Assembly: GCF_008831285.2 (NCBI RefSeq)
Contig: NC_045144.1
Coordinates: 21,593,716 to 21,653,715, forward strand
DNA: 60,000 nucleotides
Reading direction: 5' to 3'
Source: Nymphaea colorata
Taxonomy: Eukaryota; Streptophyta; Magnoliopsida; Nymphaeales; Nymphaeaceae
The position numbers were made by a program, and so were the translations under genes. This document shows, piece by piece, positions 1-11,840 of this stretch (within the stretch, counting starts at the first letter, position 1; the number at the start of each line of letters is the position of its first letter). The notes under the pieces were generated by a model. It saw nothing but the letters and a program-made list of their open reading frames with translations, was not told the DNA's origin and did not search any database.

Positions 1-61
1 TCTGTGTATGTGTGTTTGTGTGTGAATGGACACAGGTGCAGAAAGACTACAGCCGCACAGA

Positions 62-240
62 TAGGGGTGCACAACGAGTCGAGTTACTCGAACTCGACTC
101 GTTTAACTCGACTCGTTAGTGTAAACGAGCTGCTTCATTAGTTAAACGAGTCGAGCTCGAGTTCACGAGTAAACTCGTTTAACTAATCGAGTCGAGCTCG
201 AGTTCACTTTGTGAACTTGTTAAAGCTCGACTCTGCTCGA
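62..240 (+). repeat. hAT-1 left terminal and subterminal repeat
   Basis: The terminal TAGGGGTGCACA is followed by alternating ACGAGTCGAG and CTCGAGTTCACGAG units in both orientations. This subterminal region folds back on itself and is the likely transposase-binding array. The same units occur at the left ends of the elements starting at 20470 and 46929. Confidence 0.85.
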
Positions 241-323
241 TTAACATACCGGTTTTAAAAAAACCGGTTCACTAGTCACGACTCACTTTGCGAACGGGAA
301 AGGGTTTTTTTTCGTTCTAGGGT

Positions 324-618
324 TTGTTAACTTTGTTTTCGTTCTCCCGCTCTCTCTCTGATTCCGACTCTCCCTCTCTGGCCTCTCGGCTCTCGCCTCC
401 TTCTTCGCCTGTGCTCCTGCCCTGCTTCACTGTGCTTCTTCTCCGCCCGCCTGTGCTCTGCGCTCTTGCTGCCCTGCGAGGCTGTGTCAGTGTACTCGCC
501 GCGGCCACTTTCGTCTCTGGAAACGCGGAGGCGAAGGAGCGCCTCCCTCTCGAGCTTACCCCGCGCAACGTCGTGCTCTATCAGTACGAAGCATGCCCCT
601 TCTGCAACAAGGTTAAAG
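324..618 (+). pseudogene. captured exon of a plant prostaglandin E synthase 2-like (glutaredoxin-fold) gene
   Basis: The frame open from 324 ends in a segment typical of plant mPGES-2/GST-N proteins: NVVLYQYEACPFCNKVK, with the C-P-F-C redox motif near codons 90-93. After AAAG at 618 a GTGAAC donor follows in phase 1, which matches the family's continuation with an alanine codon. The frame past this point is intron sequence. Residues before the motif are alanine-rich and poorly conserved, as in the transit-peptide part of this family. Only this N-terminal exon is present; the rest of the thioredoxin-like domain and the GST-C domain are missing. I infer capture by hAT-1 because the fragment lies wholly inside the element. 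It could be transcribed from its own CT-rich 5' region, but a functional product is unlikely. Confidence 0.72.
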
Positions 619-1758
619 GTGAACCCACGGAATTTTACTTCTCTTACACTGTTCCGGTAGATTTTTTATGTGCGCCGATTTTGCGTACCGTTGGAACGTA
701 TAGTTGGCTTGTTAAGTTGAGTAGCAGAGGAAAGAAACATCGCCTGTGTGTTGTGAAAAATTTTAATGTTTCTTGCGATTACACATACCATGACATGTTG
801 GTTTTAAGTTGATCGTTCTTGATGTTCTTTTAGTGTGTTTGTTTGTTTATCACGGAAATCGAGTGTTGAAGCAAGTTCCAAGCAAGACTTATCAGTGGGA
901 AAGTATAAGATTCAGTAGACATTACCCTTTATTCGATTTACTTCTGGCACTGTTTTAACTCCCTGGTGTCGGACGATTATGATTTGCTTCTGACATCTAC
1001 TAACTTGATGTGGATGGAAGTGAATGACGAAATTAAGACTCAAATGTTCTATAAACTGGGAATTTCTGCAGACTTTTCTTTTCCTAAGGAAGCCTTCTGC
1101 TGTTAAATTTTCCAAAACCCCATTGTGTAATAGGTTCGCTGCCAGGTTGAGTCGATATAAGATACTTTATAATTCCATAGAAATTTTCAGCTTTACCCTT
1201 TTTAGGATGATAGTTGTATTTCTGAGTTTTTTTTTTGTTTAAACCAAAATACAATAATGTGGTTACCTGTTATTTCACATACAAAAAATTAAGATGAAGG
1301 AAACACCCTCTAGTCCCATACAAATGAATGACTTGAAGCTATCTTTATGCTTGCGACAGTGAATGCCAATTTACTCGTCCAGAAGTGCAAATTTTGATTG
1401 GCCTTGTTGTGCACATGATTGACATGTTATTTATTTATTTATTTTTTCTGCTTAAGTAGTTACTGTTGAATTTTAAGAAGCATTTTGCAAATTTTATATG
1501 CTAAAAACTTAATCTTAAGTATGTAAGATTTTTAAATTCGGACATGGGTCACAATTTGTGTTTGTGAATCCTTAGATAACTTATATTTTGGTTATAGTGG
1601 ATACCTCAAAACTGTATTATCCCTGACTGGCAAATTTCCCAAGTCTGCTAGGCTAATGTGGTATGTAGTTTGAGTCGAGATCCAACTAATTCTGGTTTAC
1701 ATAACATCATTTAGATAAAGAAAAAAAACTTTGGTTAGTTTTTTGGCCAAACTTGTTG
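619..1758. other. hAT-1 internal non-coding stretch
   Basis: AT-rich sequence downstream of the glutaredoxin-like exon, probably part of its captured first intron plus unidentified DNA. Short open frames here have no recognisable motif. I see no RNA gene or repeat in it. Confidence 0.5.
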
Positions 1759-1830
1759 TTACATAGTAAATGGGGGGAAAAGATCCCCATCGAAAGAAAA
1801 GATCCCCATCGAAAGAAAAAATGGAACTCC

Positions 1831-2040
1831 ACTACCTGCAAGACCAGTAAAAGCATTCCGGCTGCCAGATGGTTGCTGAAATGAATTCAGAGGAGCTGAT
1901 TCAGTTCGGGTTCCCCCACCATTGGCTTCTCCTTCACAACTCATAGCTTTTTCATTTAAATATGCTGCCTCAGTTTGATTGGTCGCACCAGGCTCAGTCA
2001 AATCTTGAGCAGAATCATCCATAAATATACTTAGATTCTT
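1831..2040 (-). pseudogene. unidentified captured exon, minus strand
   Basis: On the minus strand a frame runs through MDDSAQDLTEPGATNQTEAA and continues with SAPLNSFQQPSGSRNAFTGL. It stops resembling coding sequence just after LAG, where GGTAGTGG gives a possible splice donor. The composition (Ser, Gln, Asn, Gly and acidic residues) looks like a low-complexity protein exon rather than random DNA. The short FTGLAG tail is reminiscent of nucleoporin-type FG proteins, but that is only a weak impression. It lies inside hAT-1 in opposite orientation to the other fragments, so it would be a fourth independent capture. I do not recognise the source gene. Confidence 0.4.
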
Positions 2041-2361
2041 GTTTACAGTCAAATCTTTATACTAGGTTCTTTCAATTTCTGTCGCATGGGTGCATCTAAA
2101 TATATGTCTGTCACACTATTTCAGTTTATGTCTTATGCTTTCAGATAACATACCATTTGCTTCCATGTTGCATGATTGTGATCATGTGAGCAGAATAGAA
2201 TGAGATTCTAGTCTACCCACCTCAAGTATCTCATTATGATGATTGAACAATCTTCTTGTTTGATTAGACGTAACTGGTAATATGCTTGTTGATGAGTAGT
2301 TTCTTTTCATGTTCAAATAGGAGAATAGCTTGAGCAGGAGGGAAAATTACTAGTTTGTAGA

Positions 2362-4450
2362 ATGACAAATTTAGGAAGCTCGAGCATTAATAAGGGCAAA
2401 CAAGTATGTGATTCGAGACCGAGTTCAGATGATGTCCCAATCGGAGTACATTCCTCTAATGAAACTCCTATAGATTCGCAAGACCCTGACTATGAAGGAG
2501 TTTCATAGATGCTCATGAAGTACGTATAAGTGGTGCAAAAAGGTCAAGGTCAAAGACTTCTACAATATGGAATGATTTTGACGAGGTTGTTATAAATGGT
2601 ATCAAAAAAGGAAAATGTAAATACTGCAGTGCACTATTTTCGATAAGTGGAGGAGGCTCTACATCATCAATGAGAAGACACAAATGTTTGACAAGTTTTG
2701 CTAACAAAAAGCAAAAGACTTTAAGTTTTAAATCTGGGACTACTTCAGATGTCACGAAGAAGCTTATGGAAATTGGTTCCAACATTGATGCTCAAGCAAT
2801 AAGAGAGTTAATTGCAAAACTAGTGGCAACCGGAGAACATGCATTTTCCATAGTGGATAATTGTTCGTTTAGGTTCATTTTTAGGCTTGGTTTTCCTAAT
2901 TGGGTGCCAGTTTCAAGAACGAGAGTTAAGAGAGATGTCATGAAATTATATGAAGATGAAAAGAAGAAATTGCTTCTTGTCTTCAAGGGTGTTGAGAAGA
3001 TTGCTTTGACTACAGATATGTGGACATCAAACCAACAACTTGGATATTTGGCATTAACAGCACATTTCATTGATAAAGATTGGAAGATGCAATAACGTAT
3101 CATCAACTTTACCGAAGTTGAGCCACCTCATACTGGGTTAGTTTTAGCAAATGTAATTGCTAAGCATCTTGCAGAGTGGGAGATTAAAAAGAAAATAATA
3201 TCTATTACAGTTGATAACGCTTCATCAAATGATGTTCTTGTCAGAAAATTAAAAGAAAACATGGAAAAGAGTGGCATCAACTTGTATCATGGAGGTAAAT
3301 TTTTTCATGTGCGATGTTGTGCACATATTTTCAATATAATGGTACAAGATGAGTTGAGTGCCATTAAGAATGAAATCATGAGCATTAGAGAGGCAGTTAA
3401 ATATATCAAAGTTTCACCTTTAAGACTCCATGGTTTTGTAGCTGTAGCTAGAGAGTTGGATCTTTCAACGTCAAAAAAGTTAGTGTTAGATGTACCAACT
3501 CGATGGAATTCAACATATTTTATGTTGAAAAGAGCTCTTTTATATAAAGATGCTTTTGCAAGATATAGCATGGAAGACCCAGGTTTGGTATGATTGCTTG
3601 GACCCGAGGATTGGAAAAAAATTGCAGTGATATGTGATTTTCTTCAAGTTTTTTATTCAGTGTCGATCCTATTTTCTAGGTCATCTTATGCAACAGCAAA
3701 CTTATATTTTCTTGAAATTTGAAGAGTTCAAGCAATATTGCAGGAAAAAGTTGAAAGTGAAGGTGGGTTTATGAAGGCAATGACAGTGAAAATGAAGGAG
3801 AAATTTGATAAATATTGAAAATCTTGTAACTTGATAATGATTATTGCATCCATATTAGATCCACGCGTGAAACTCACATTATCAGAATTTGTCTTTTCAA
3901 GAATTTACCAATCAAGAGAAGAAAGGGAAGACCAAATGCAAATGGTAAAATAATCTTTACAAGATGTATATCAAAGTTACATTCAAAGAAATGAAGTGGA
4001 TGTCAATATTTCTACTGCTTCAACTAATTCCTCTAGTATTCAAAGTCGAGAGAGTCGAGACACCCCACAATGTGGAATAAATCTATTTTTTAACTTGTTA
4101 GGTAAAGCTGAGAATGTTGCTTTTCAGGTCACCAAATCTGAGATAGACACATATTTGGAGGACGGATTGATTAAGCATGATAATAATGGTGATGCTTTTT
4201 CTTTCAATATTTTGCAATGGTGGAAGGATAAAGAATCTAAGTATCGAATTCTTTCACAAATGGCACGTGATTTATTGTCAATTCCAATAACTTCTGTTGC
4301 TTCAGAAAGAGCTTTCAGTATAGGAAATTGTTAATGATAGTCGTAGTTCATTGGTGCAAAAAACAGTTGAAGCTTTGGTTTGTTTGGGTAATTGGGTAAA
4401 GAATGATGGTGATCCAATGCATGAAGTTGTAACACAAGTAAGTATATTTT
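2362..4450 (+). pseudogene. hAT transposase, BED zinc finger and C-terminal dimerisation domain, multiply broken
   Basis: The product would bind hAT-1 ends and catalyse cut-and-paste transposition in the nucleus. From ATG 2362 a frame runs 48 codons to a TAG at 2506. In another frame a BED-type zinc finger follows (aromatic WNDFD, then CKYC and an RRHKC tail around 2560-2690). The RNase-H-like core includes TTDMWTS near 3015 and VDNASSND near 3212. The C-terminal hAT dimerisation block is clear at 4215-4330 (WWKDKESKYRILSQMARDLL, then ASERAFS). Frame changes and stops interrupt it near 2506, 3093, 3591, 3721, 3817 and 3952, with another frameshift near 4330. This is the RICESLEEPER/DAYSLEEPER-like class in domain layout. 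No intact frame remains. Confidence 0.88.
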
Positions 4451-5092
<642 letters not shown>

Positions 5093-5565
5093 TACATGTA
5101 TTCCATCACATAGTATTGTTTTGAATACATAAGCATGTACATGTGTAGATCTTTTTCACGTGTATTTTTATTTTTTTCATCTGTATTTTTCTATTCTTTT
5201 CTTGTATTTTTGTTCCCTATTTTCTGCTGCCTTTGTATCAGCCGACTAGCCATTGGCTAGTTCCAACAACGAGTTGTGTTTTCTTTGGGAGTGGGAATCA
5301 GTTCTCTTTGTATCTTTGTGCACTAGAACCACCAACTTCGTTGAGTGGCTGCCTTAGATTGTGAGATGGTTGGAGGGGGGAGCGATGGAACATTGGATCT
5401 TTATGCAAGGAATTTGTCTTGTTGATGAAGTCAAAGAAGTGCTTTTTCTGGCCTATGTCCAACATGAGATTGCTGTCTCAGATTATAGGTACTGGCGTAC
5501 TGCTTGGTCTGTGGTAGGTATCGATGAGGCGTGCTGTCTGAACATGCATGTTGCATTTCTTCCAG

Positions 5566-6457
5566 TTAATTGCAGAAGTTGTAGAGGATATCTGGGATCG
5601 TTATGGCTACGATTTTGGGACTGATTATTCTGGACTTTTTGCTGCCCTTTCTCATATAAACTTTAATGTAAGGGAGGCAGCTGCAGAGGCATTAGCTGCA
5701 GCGCTGGATGAAAATCTTGATTCTATACAGGTTCATCATGTTCCAGTTATGCTTTTAAATTATGTGATAGGTGAACCTTTCTAACTACTTTCTTTGGCAG
5801 GAAACCCTTTCAAATTTATTTTCACTGTATATTCATGATATTGGAAATATAGGAGATGGAACAGATATAAACTGGCTTGGTAGACAAGGAATAGCCTTGG
5901 CTTTATACTCATCTGCTGATGTTTTGAGAACTATGGATCTTCCTGTGGTCATGACATTTTTAATATCCTGTGCACTGGTAGGTTCTTCTGACCTGAACAT
6001 GGTTTTAGATTTGTTATGCCTTTCCAGTCTTTCCTTCTTCTCAATGTTTAACTTATTTTTCTTTTCTTTTTGATATAGTGAAGTACCTCATTTTATTTTT
6101 GATTTCTTTTGTTTAATCATATTCTAATAGACTAATACTAATGTATTGCTATAACTTTCCTGTCTTTACTTCTCTTCCGTTCCCTTGTTGTTCATGTTGA
6201 GATCTGCAAATGTTTTGACAAATTTTTGTTTTATTTTTCCTCTTTGGTATTGTGAAACACATAATTTTATTTCTGACATTTTTTTGTCAACAAAATTTTA
6301 TATACTAATGTATTTCTATAGCTTCCCATTGTTTTATTTTCTTTGAAGAACATGTATGATATATGACCTTTTTGGCCAATGTAATTGCAGGCTGACCCTA
6401 ATATGGATGTTCGTGCCAGAATGATAGATGCTGGTATCGTGATTGTTGACAAACATG
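5566..6457 (+). pseudogene. captured GCN1/ILITYHIA gene fragment, three exons with introns
   Basis: GCN1 is the large HEAT-repeat ribosome-associated activator of the GCN2 kinase; plant GCN1 is called ILITYHIA. Exon 1 (5566-5730, 55 codons) has an AG acceptor and contains EDIWDRYGYDFGTDYSGLF. Exon 2 (5801-5977, 59 codons) contains GDGTDINWLGRQGIALAL. Exon 3 starts at 6391 after GTAATTGCAG and reads ADPNMDVRARMIDAGIVIVD. All three junctions are phase 0 with GT-AG boundaries, and the exons join without a stop. The intact protein has well over 2,000 residues, so this is a small internal piece. Sequence after 6457 no longer follows the family clearly. Retained introns show that genomic DNA was captured. 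Confidence 0.85.
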
Positions 6458-6459
6458 GT

Positions 6460-7179
6460 ATCGTGATTTTTCAGAAGTGAACACGTCAATATTGCTGCCT
6501 CTTCTCGTTGCAGCTCAAACTGCTCAACTTCAAAAACTCTCACCAGAAAACACTGCGTCCGCCCCTCCCTTTGGTGAGCAATCTGGCGGTGATAGTAACA
6601 TCTCCGGTGGCGGCAGCTCTCTCCCTGGCTGTGACAGCTCTTTCTCTATGGCAGCAGCATTCTCTACACATTGCAGCTTAAGCTACTCAATATCAGATAA
6701 TCTCACCAGAGATTCAAAAAATGCTGACATCCACCCCTGCCTTCAGTGAATTAGGTTTTTCTTGCTAGAATATTATCTTGAGAACAATCACATTTAGCTT
6801 AACATTTTTTTGTCTATGAAATTTGCTTTGTTTTCTTTGAACCCTTCACAATTTGCATTCAATTTTGCTCCTTTTTTTTTCTGATTGCTTAGTGAATGGT
6901 GGAAGTTCATAGCATTTGAACCCATCTTGTTTTATGCAAGTAGTCACATATGTAAATGTCGTAACACGGTAACAGGTTGCCAAAATTCTTTACCCGTCCA
7001 ACTGGTTTGAATTTAACCTTCCCTATTACTGTTTTCTGAACTTCATTCTTTTGATTGGTCAGGCTGCAATGATCATCCATGCAAAATACAAATGAGGTAT
7101 GAAATCAAGGTCGATAAATGTTGGATTGTCTGCATGTCTTTGATAAACCCCATATTGGTTTATATTTCTGATCATGTAG
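6460..7179. other. hAT-1 segment between captured fragments
   Basis: A weak frame from 6477 (LLPLLVAAQTAQLQKL, then Ser/Gly-rich) may be a diverged continuation of GCN1 or another fragment; I cannot assign it. The rest is T-rich, intron-like DNA. Confidence 0.4.
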
Positions 7180-7537
7180 GAATGATGCTGTTGAGGATGG
7201 TATCTTCAATGACCTGTTTGTTTTTCAACATGATCTACTAAGAGACTTGGCCATGTATTCTGCCAAGTCTAATTGTTGCAAATCATCACTGTTCTTTTGT
7301 GACGTTGATGAGGCCAATTGCCATTCAGGACTGAATATTGCAGACATGTTTCCAGAGCTCACAAAACTCAAGATTGACTATTGCAGTAATTTGGTGCGTC
7401 TACCTCCTGGATTATGTGAGATTATCAAACTAAAGAGCCTCAGATTTTTTTGTGTCTGACTGTGCAACCATCAGTAGCTTCCCTGATGAATTTGGTGACC
7501 TGACAGGTTTGAGAAAGATCAACATGAGGTGGTGTTT
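7180..7537 (+). pseudogene. captured fragment of an ADR1-like CC(RPW8)-type NLR immune receptor
   Basis: After an ATGTAG acceptor, the frame reads NDLFVFQHDLLRDLAMYSAK, matching the winged-helix end of ADR1-type NLRs (FVFQHDLLRDLA). It then jumps to the leucine-rich repeats: MFPELTKLKIDYCSNLVRLP and a second repeat ISSFPDEFGDLTGLRKINMR. About 100 residues between these parts are missing, so there is an internal deletion. A frameshift in a T run near 7450 separates the two repeats. NB-ARC motifs (P-loop, MHD) are absent. Intact family members act as helper receptors in plant immunity; this piece cannot. It lies inside hAT-1 and is the third recognisable host-gene fragment there. Confidence 0.78.
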
Positions 7538-7752
7538 GCAGTCATTGCTTGTATGTATAATGTATCACGAACTTGAAATTTTCCACTATGCCCCTCAGAT
7601 TGTTCTTGCTGTGATCTCGAACTTGATACAATCACTGCTTGTATGTATAATGTATTCCAAAAATTGTTGACGATCTGAACATAATTAATGCCGGTTGGTT
7701 TTATATATCTTTTTGATGAAATTGTTAGCAGTAATACAATTGGTTTGATTCA

Positions 7753-8042
7753 GTAAACGAGTTAAACGAGTCGAGCTCGACTATTGGTTTAATTCTTAAA
7801 CGTTAAACGAGTTAAACGAGTCAAGCTCGACTAAACGAGTTAAACGAGTCGAGCTCGACTATTGGTTTAATAATTAAACGTTAAACGAGTTAAACGAGCC
7901 GAGCTCGAGCTCGACTATGTATAGTCGAGTCGAGCTCGAGCTCGTGTTAGAAACTTGACTCGAGTTCGAGCTCGAGCATTTCGAGCCGAGTCGAGTTCGA
8001 GCTGGGCGAGCTCGAGCTCGACTCGGCTCGTGTGCAGCCCTA
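7753..8042 (-). repeat. hAT-1 right subterminal and terminal repeat
   Basis: Four or more units built on GTTAAACGAGTCGAGCTCGA precede a dense run of CGAGCTCGAG palindromes and the terminal TGTGCAGCCCTA. The region mirrors the left end. Confidence 0.87.
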
Positions 8043-8050
8043 CGCACAGA

Positions 8051-9063
8051 ATTGCTCAAAGGCATATATGAGTGTACCCGTTGATTCGGTTTTTGCAGCT
8101 TTTTCTATAGTATTTGTTTACATGCATGCAGGCATAGTGTTGCTGTTAGCTTCTACTCGTTAATTTCCAGATTATCATGCTCAGCCACATTCTTCGGCCT
8201 TGTGTTTGTTTTTGTTACATAAGAAAGTTAATATGACAGTATTGGAGTTAACGAGAGATAGGTAGGTACGTTATGGGTCAGATCTTGGCCCGACCTAAAT
8301 CTAGTTATTCTAACCCAATAATTTCAGGAAAAAACAGCAATAGTTTGAAAAAAAAACCTTGAATCTTCAAACTTTGAAGTTACATACACATGTACATATA
8401 ATCATGAGCTCCTGTCTCACATAGCTATATTGCTATACATGTTATCCCTTTTTTAAACTTATTTTTTCTTTTTGTCTAGTTTCACCTAACAGATTAGGTG
8501 AATTTAATTTATATACCACCTTGTTGCCAAAGTCCAAATATATAAAAATGTGTGTTACCATATTTGTATTTTTATAAGGAATTTAAATCATCCCGCCATA
8601 CTTGTGATTGGATGGGTTTTCTTTTTTATGTCAATAAAAGCCAATGCAAAATGTGCATTTATAACAGCCAGTTGCTTGAACATAGGTTTTAACAATACAA
8701 AAAAAATAATAACAATCTATTTTTAGGACATTAAATATTGGCCGACTGATCTAGTATCGGGCGGTCTACATCTTCCCCCTCTTCCTCCCCTGCCCTCCTT
8801 CTCACTCCACGTGAATCTCTCTCTTTCTCTCTCTCAGACACACACACATACATCTTGCAAGGGGTGCCTTGGGGCATTGCGTCAGATAACTAAAGTGGGG
8901 GAACAGCCAGTGGGCTTCCCTTGAAAATACAAGAGAGACAAAAAAAAAAGGATCTAAGCCATCTGACTTACAATTGGACGAGATGTTCTTAAATGTCCAC
9001 CAAAAAAAAAAAGGACGGTCATTCAATTTATATATAAATCTGAAAGTTTTCATAATTGTAAAT
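8051..9063. repeat. upstream part of module copy A
   Basis: Non-coding sequence shared with 28030-28880 and in part with 20325-22320. It includes a shared phrase CTCTTGT..ACATAGCTATAT, a (CT)n run near 8815 and the block CTTGCAAGGGG..GCCTTG near 8855. Position 8160-8162 (TTA) matches the point where the other copy carries the large insertion 11851-20316. Confidence 0.75.
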
Positions 9064-9228
9064 ATGGATGCAGATGACAACAATCCGAATCATGAGTTTG
9101 GCTTTGGAAGCGGCGTTGGAGAAGGCATTGGACACGCCATAGGAGGCGTCATTGGAGGCGGTATTGTTTGACATTTTAACTGCCCGCCGGATGAGTTCGA
9201 GAAAGCTCACGGAGTCCCTCCGAACTGA
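9064..9228 (+). pseudogene. small gene family, copy A, with an in-frame stop
   Basis: The frame begins MDADDNNPNHEF and is in register with a final TGA at 9226. An in-frame TGA at 9169 interrupts it. Aligned with the copy at 28882, the interruption replaces a GGA (Gly) codon, a single G-to-T change. A short deletion removes the Cys-rich centre (C-x4-CC in copy C). The C-terminal FEKAHGVPPN is conserved. The centre here is Gly-rich (GFGSGVGEGIGHAIGGVIGG). The 3' region (9229-9480) is also conserved between copies, including AATATATATTTACAGTATGT, as expected for a 3' UTR. I do not recognise the family; no signal peptide is visible. Confidence 0.6.
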
Positions 9229-11300
9229 AACTTTATACGATGATGGTGATGATCATAGTATCTGTGGTGCTTTTCAATAAGGAGTGTATGTTTGCTGCTC
9301 GGCAGAAGATCATGCATGCATTCTGAAGATTTCCTAGTTCTTGTTGTTAGCGAGAACCAATATATATTTACAGTATGTCGTGTTTGTACCTGTGCAATGA
9401 AATTAAATAAGTTGTGTTCAATTACATACACTAAACACATACAAACACTATACTATTGTTATTATTATTATTATTACTTCTACTGCAAAAGGTAAACGAA
9501 CTAGCTGGTAGTAAACCCAAACAAGAGTTCGTTTATGAATAATGTGTCTAAATCACATTCTGAGTTCACTTCTATCTTTTCATGTTGAATCCCTTCATAT
9601 TTACAACTAACGCGTTCATTTGGGACTGAGCTGCCTGTCTTTGATTCTCAACTAATTGGAGTGCATCACCCGCTTAGTGGAGTGCATCGCCCGATTAGTG
9701 TTTGGTTTGTCTTAAAAGTCTAAATCAGTGTTATCCGTATCATACTGTACAAGTCATCTGGATGAAAAAAATGCATGAAATCAGTCATATAAGCCCCCAT
9801 GTAGCACTGTGAAAGAGGTCCTTCTCAAAAGGGAAGGGAGAGCTTGTCCGTCTTTCTCAAAAGGGTGAAATTTTTTCACCTTTTCATTTTTCTTCCCCAA
9901 GTATTTTGGACATTTTAGCATCCGAGCATTGAATCTGCCTCCCTGGGCATGGTTTAGATGTGTAATAAATGAAAAGGGTCCAGCTCATTATTTATAATGC
10001 CAATCTTTTATATTACGAAGAAAAATAATAGCCCGTTCCTCAAGAAGGCAACTGGAGAATTTGAAAGACATAGTTCCGCTGTTCTAAACTATTAACTGTT
10101 TAGGTGAAAAACAGTTCAGATTAATAAGGAAGCTTTAGAATCAGTCAGTATGATATAATGCAAACCAAAAAGTTCCATAATATCCACTTCGACATTTTCC
10201 CACAATATGAGTCTTAACACATGTATAGTCGCAATTATCATGATTCGTCTTTATGCAGCGTCAGTTTAACAGATATAGCAGACCTTCAAGATCTATATTT
10301 ACTTTGATGTGTTTTTATTTTTCATATCTATTAAAACATCATACAGCATACACATTAATTTGTACAATTCTTGAATGCAGTAATCTAATAAAACCATCTT
10401 AACCTATATTCAATTGATCAGCGATGAAAAATTAGGTATGGAACAGAACAGATGGTTTTATCGATGCATTGTTCTTCAACAGATGGATCTTAGTGACTCG
10501 AGATAATAATGGTCCCTAGATGAAAGCTTCCATCAGGCCCAAATCTAGAAGTAACGTGAAATGATTTCAAACGTTGTTTGAGAAGTCCTCTTCTCCTTTT
10601 TACGAAGAACGACAGCCAGAAGAATGTGAGGGTGAAGAAAAAGAACAGAGGTTGAAGGATAAGACTGTCGAGGTCGAAAATCGTATGTTGGTTACCTTAA
10701 TTAGAAAAATATGAGTTCAAAATAGTGGATGCCACATCTATGACACCCACTTGTTCTGCTTTCTCTTTGCCGTTGTCAAATTTACCTTTTCGTTTTGCAT
10801 CTGGTCAAATATACAGTACTTGCTGTTGAATAGTATATTTTCAGGAGGTCGTGTTCAAATAGCCTACAAGTGTCTCATTAAAGGGTGCAGGTTAAGGAAG
10901 GGACTTATACGAGTGTAGAGCAGGGATTTGGCGGTGGTGATCGCAATCTCCAGTTAATTATTTGTGATGTAGGGCGTCCCAGCATCCCGTTCTCTGATGC
11001 AGTCCTGACCAGCAACGGAGGGCGGCTTTCTTAGTTGTTTAGTCGAAGACGCAAGCTTCATCTATACCTAATGGAGATGACATTCTACCTACACAATGGA
11101 GATGACATATTTTACTTCACTGATGAGATGATGTACATGGTCCACCTTCATTCATTTTACCTACGTAATAGAGATGTACTTGATCTCTTACTAAGTCTCA
11201 GGTCACGCCTATAACTAGACGATGGAGGAAGTCTCATTTTGCAGTGCACTCATCCAGTCTTCCTCACCAGTTGCAGTTGCTTCCTCCACCAATTGTAGTA
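9229..11300. repeat. downstream part of module copy A, no gene
   Basis: 9229-9640 matches 29065-29475. 9760-10180 matches 29550-29740 plus 36146-36210, so the corresponding place in the other copy was split by later insertions. 10690-11080 matches 39200-39560 and partly 27370-27530. The region is AT-rich with no coding signature. Confidence 0.75.
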
Positions 11301-11310
11301 GCTATTTACA

Positions 11311-11405
11311 ATGAAGCGTATTTCCATTTCAATCCTCTTTGTTGCCCTTCTCTTGCTGTCCTCTTTCTTGCCCATCAAGAATAGATCTTCTTCCCCTGTT
11401 GCAGG
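11311..11405 (+). other. possible signal-peptide first exon
   Basis: ATG at 11311 opens MKRISISILFVALLLLSSFL, a textbook hydrophobic secretion signal with a basic N-terminus, then PIKNRSSSPVAG, with no recognisable mature domain. Sequence after about 11405 resembles the non-coding repeat at 27700-27860. It may be the first exon of a small secreted protein whose remainder is lost, or chance. No ribosomal or promoter evidence decides this. Confidence 0.25.
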
Positions 11406-11651
11406 CGCTAAAAAAATCTTATTTTTTGTGTTAATATTTATAAACAATTTTTCTCATTTACATATTTGTGCCCATAAAACTTTTACATTTTATGCCTATT
11501 GCATCTTAGCTCGAACTTTCTGGCTTTGCCTCTACCGTGTTGGTGACACACTTGATGTATGGTACAGAGGGAATGATTTAGATTACTTTGTGGTTGTCTC
11601 TATTGGTGTTCGGTATTTGGGGTCTCTCCAGCTGATGATAGAACAGCCTCC

Positions 11652-11686
<35 letters not shown>

Positions 11687-11840
11687 CTGCACATGCACAC
11701 AGGCACAAGTAGACTACGACCACACACAATAGCATATTTCTTAACGACACGTATATGAGCGTGCCCATTGATTTGGCTTTTTGCAGCTTTTTCTTTAGTT
11801 TTTGTTACATGCTTGGAGAGCATACTTTGACAGTTACCTT
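11395..11840. repeat. module junction repeat with (CT)n
   Basis: 11395-11545 resembles 27700-27860. The (TC)n run at 11653-11684 followed by GCACATGCACACAGGCACAAG matches the starts of the other copies (about 20-45 and 27960-28030). It marks the upstream boundary of module copy B. Confidence 0.65.

Noticed and set aside
7753-8042. Regular repeats resembling a CRISPR array
   Set aside because: There are no unique spacers of fixed length, and the repeats are transposon ends in a plant genome.
11583-11823. Minus-strand Arg-Glu repeat frames
   Set aside because: They are translations of the (CT)n microsatellite.
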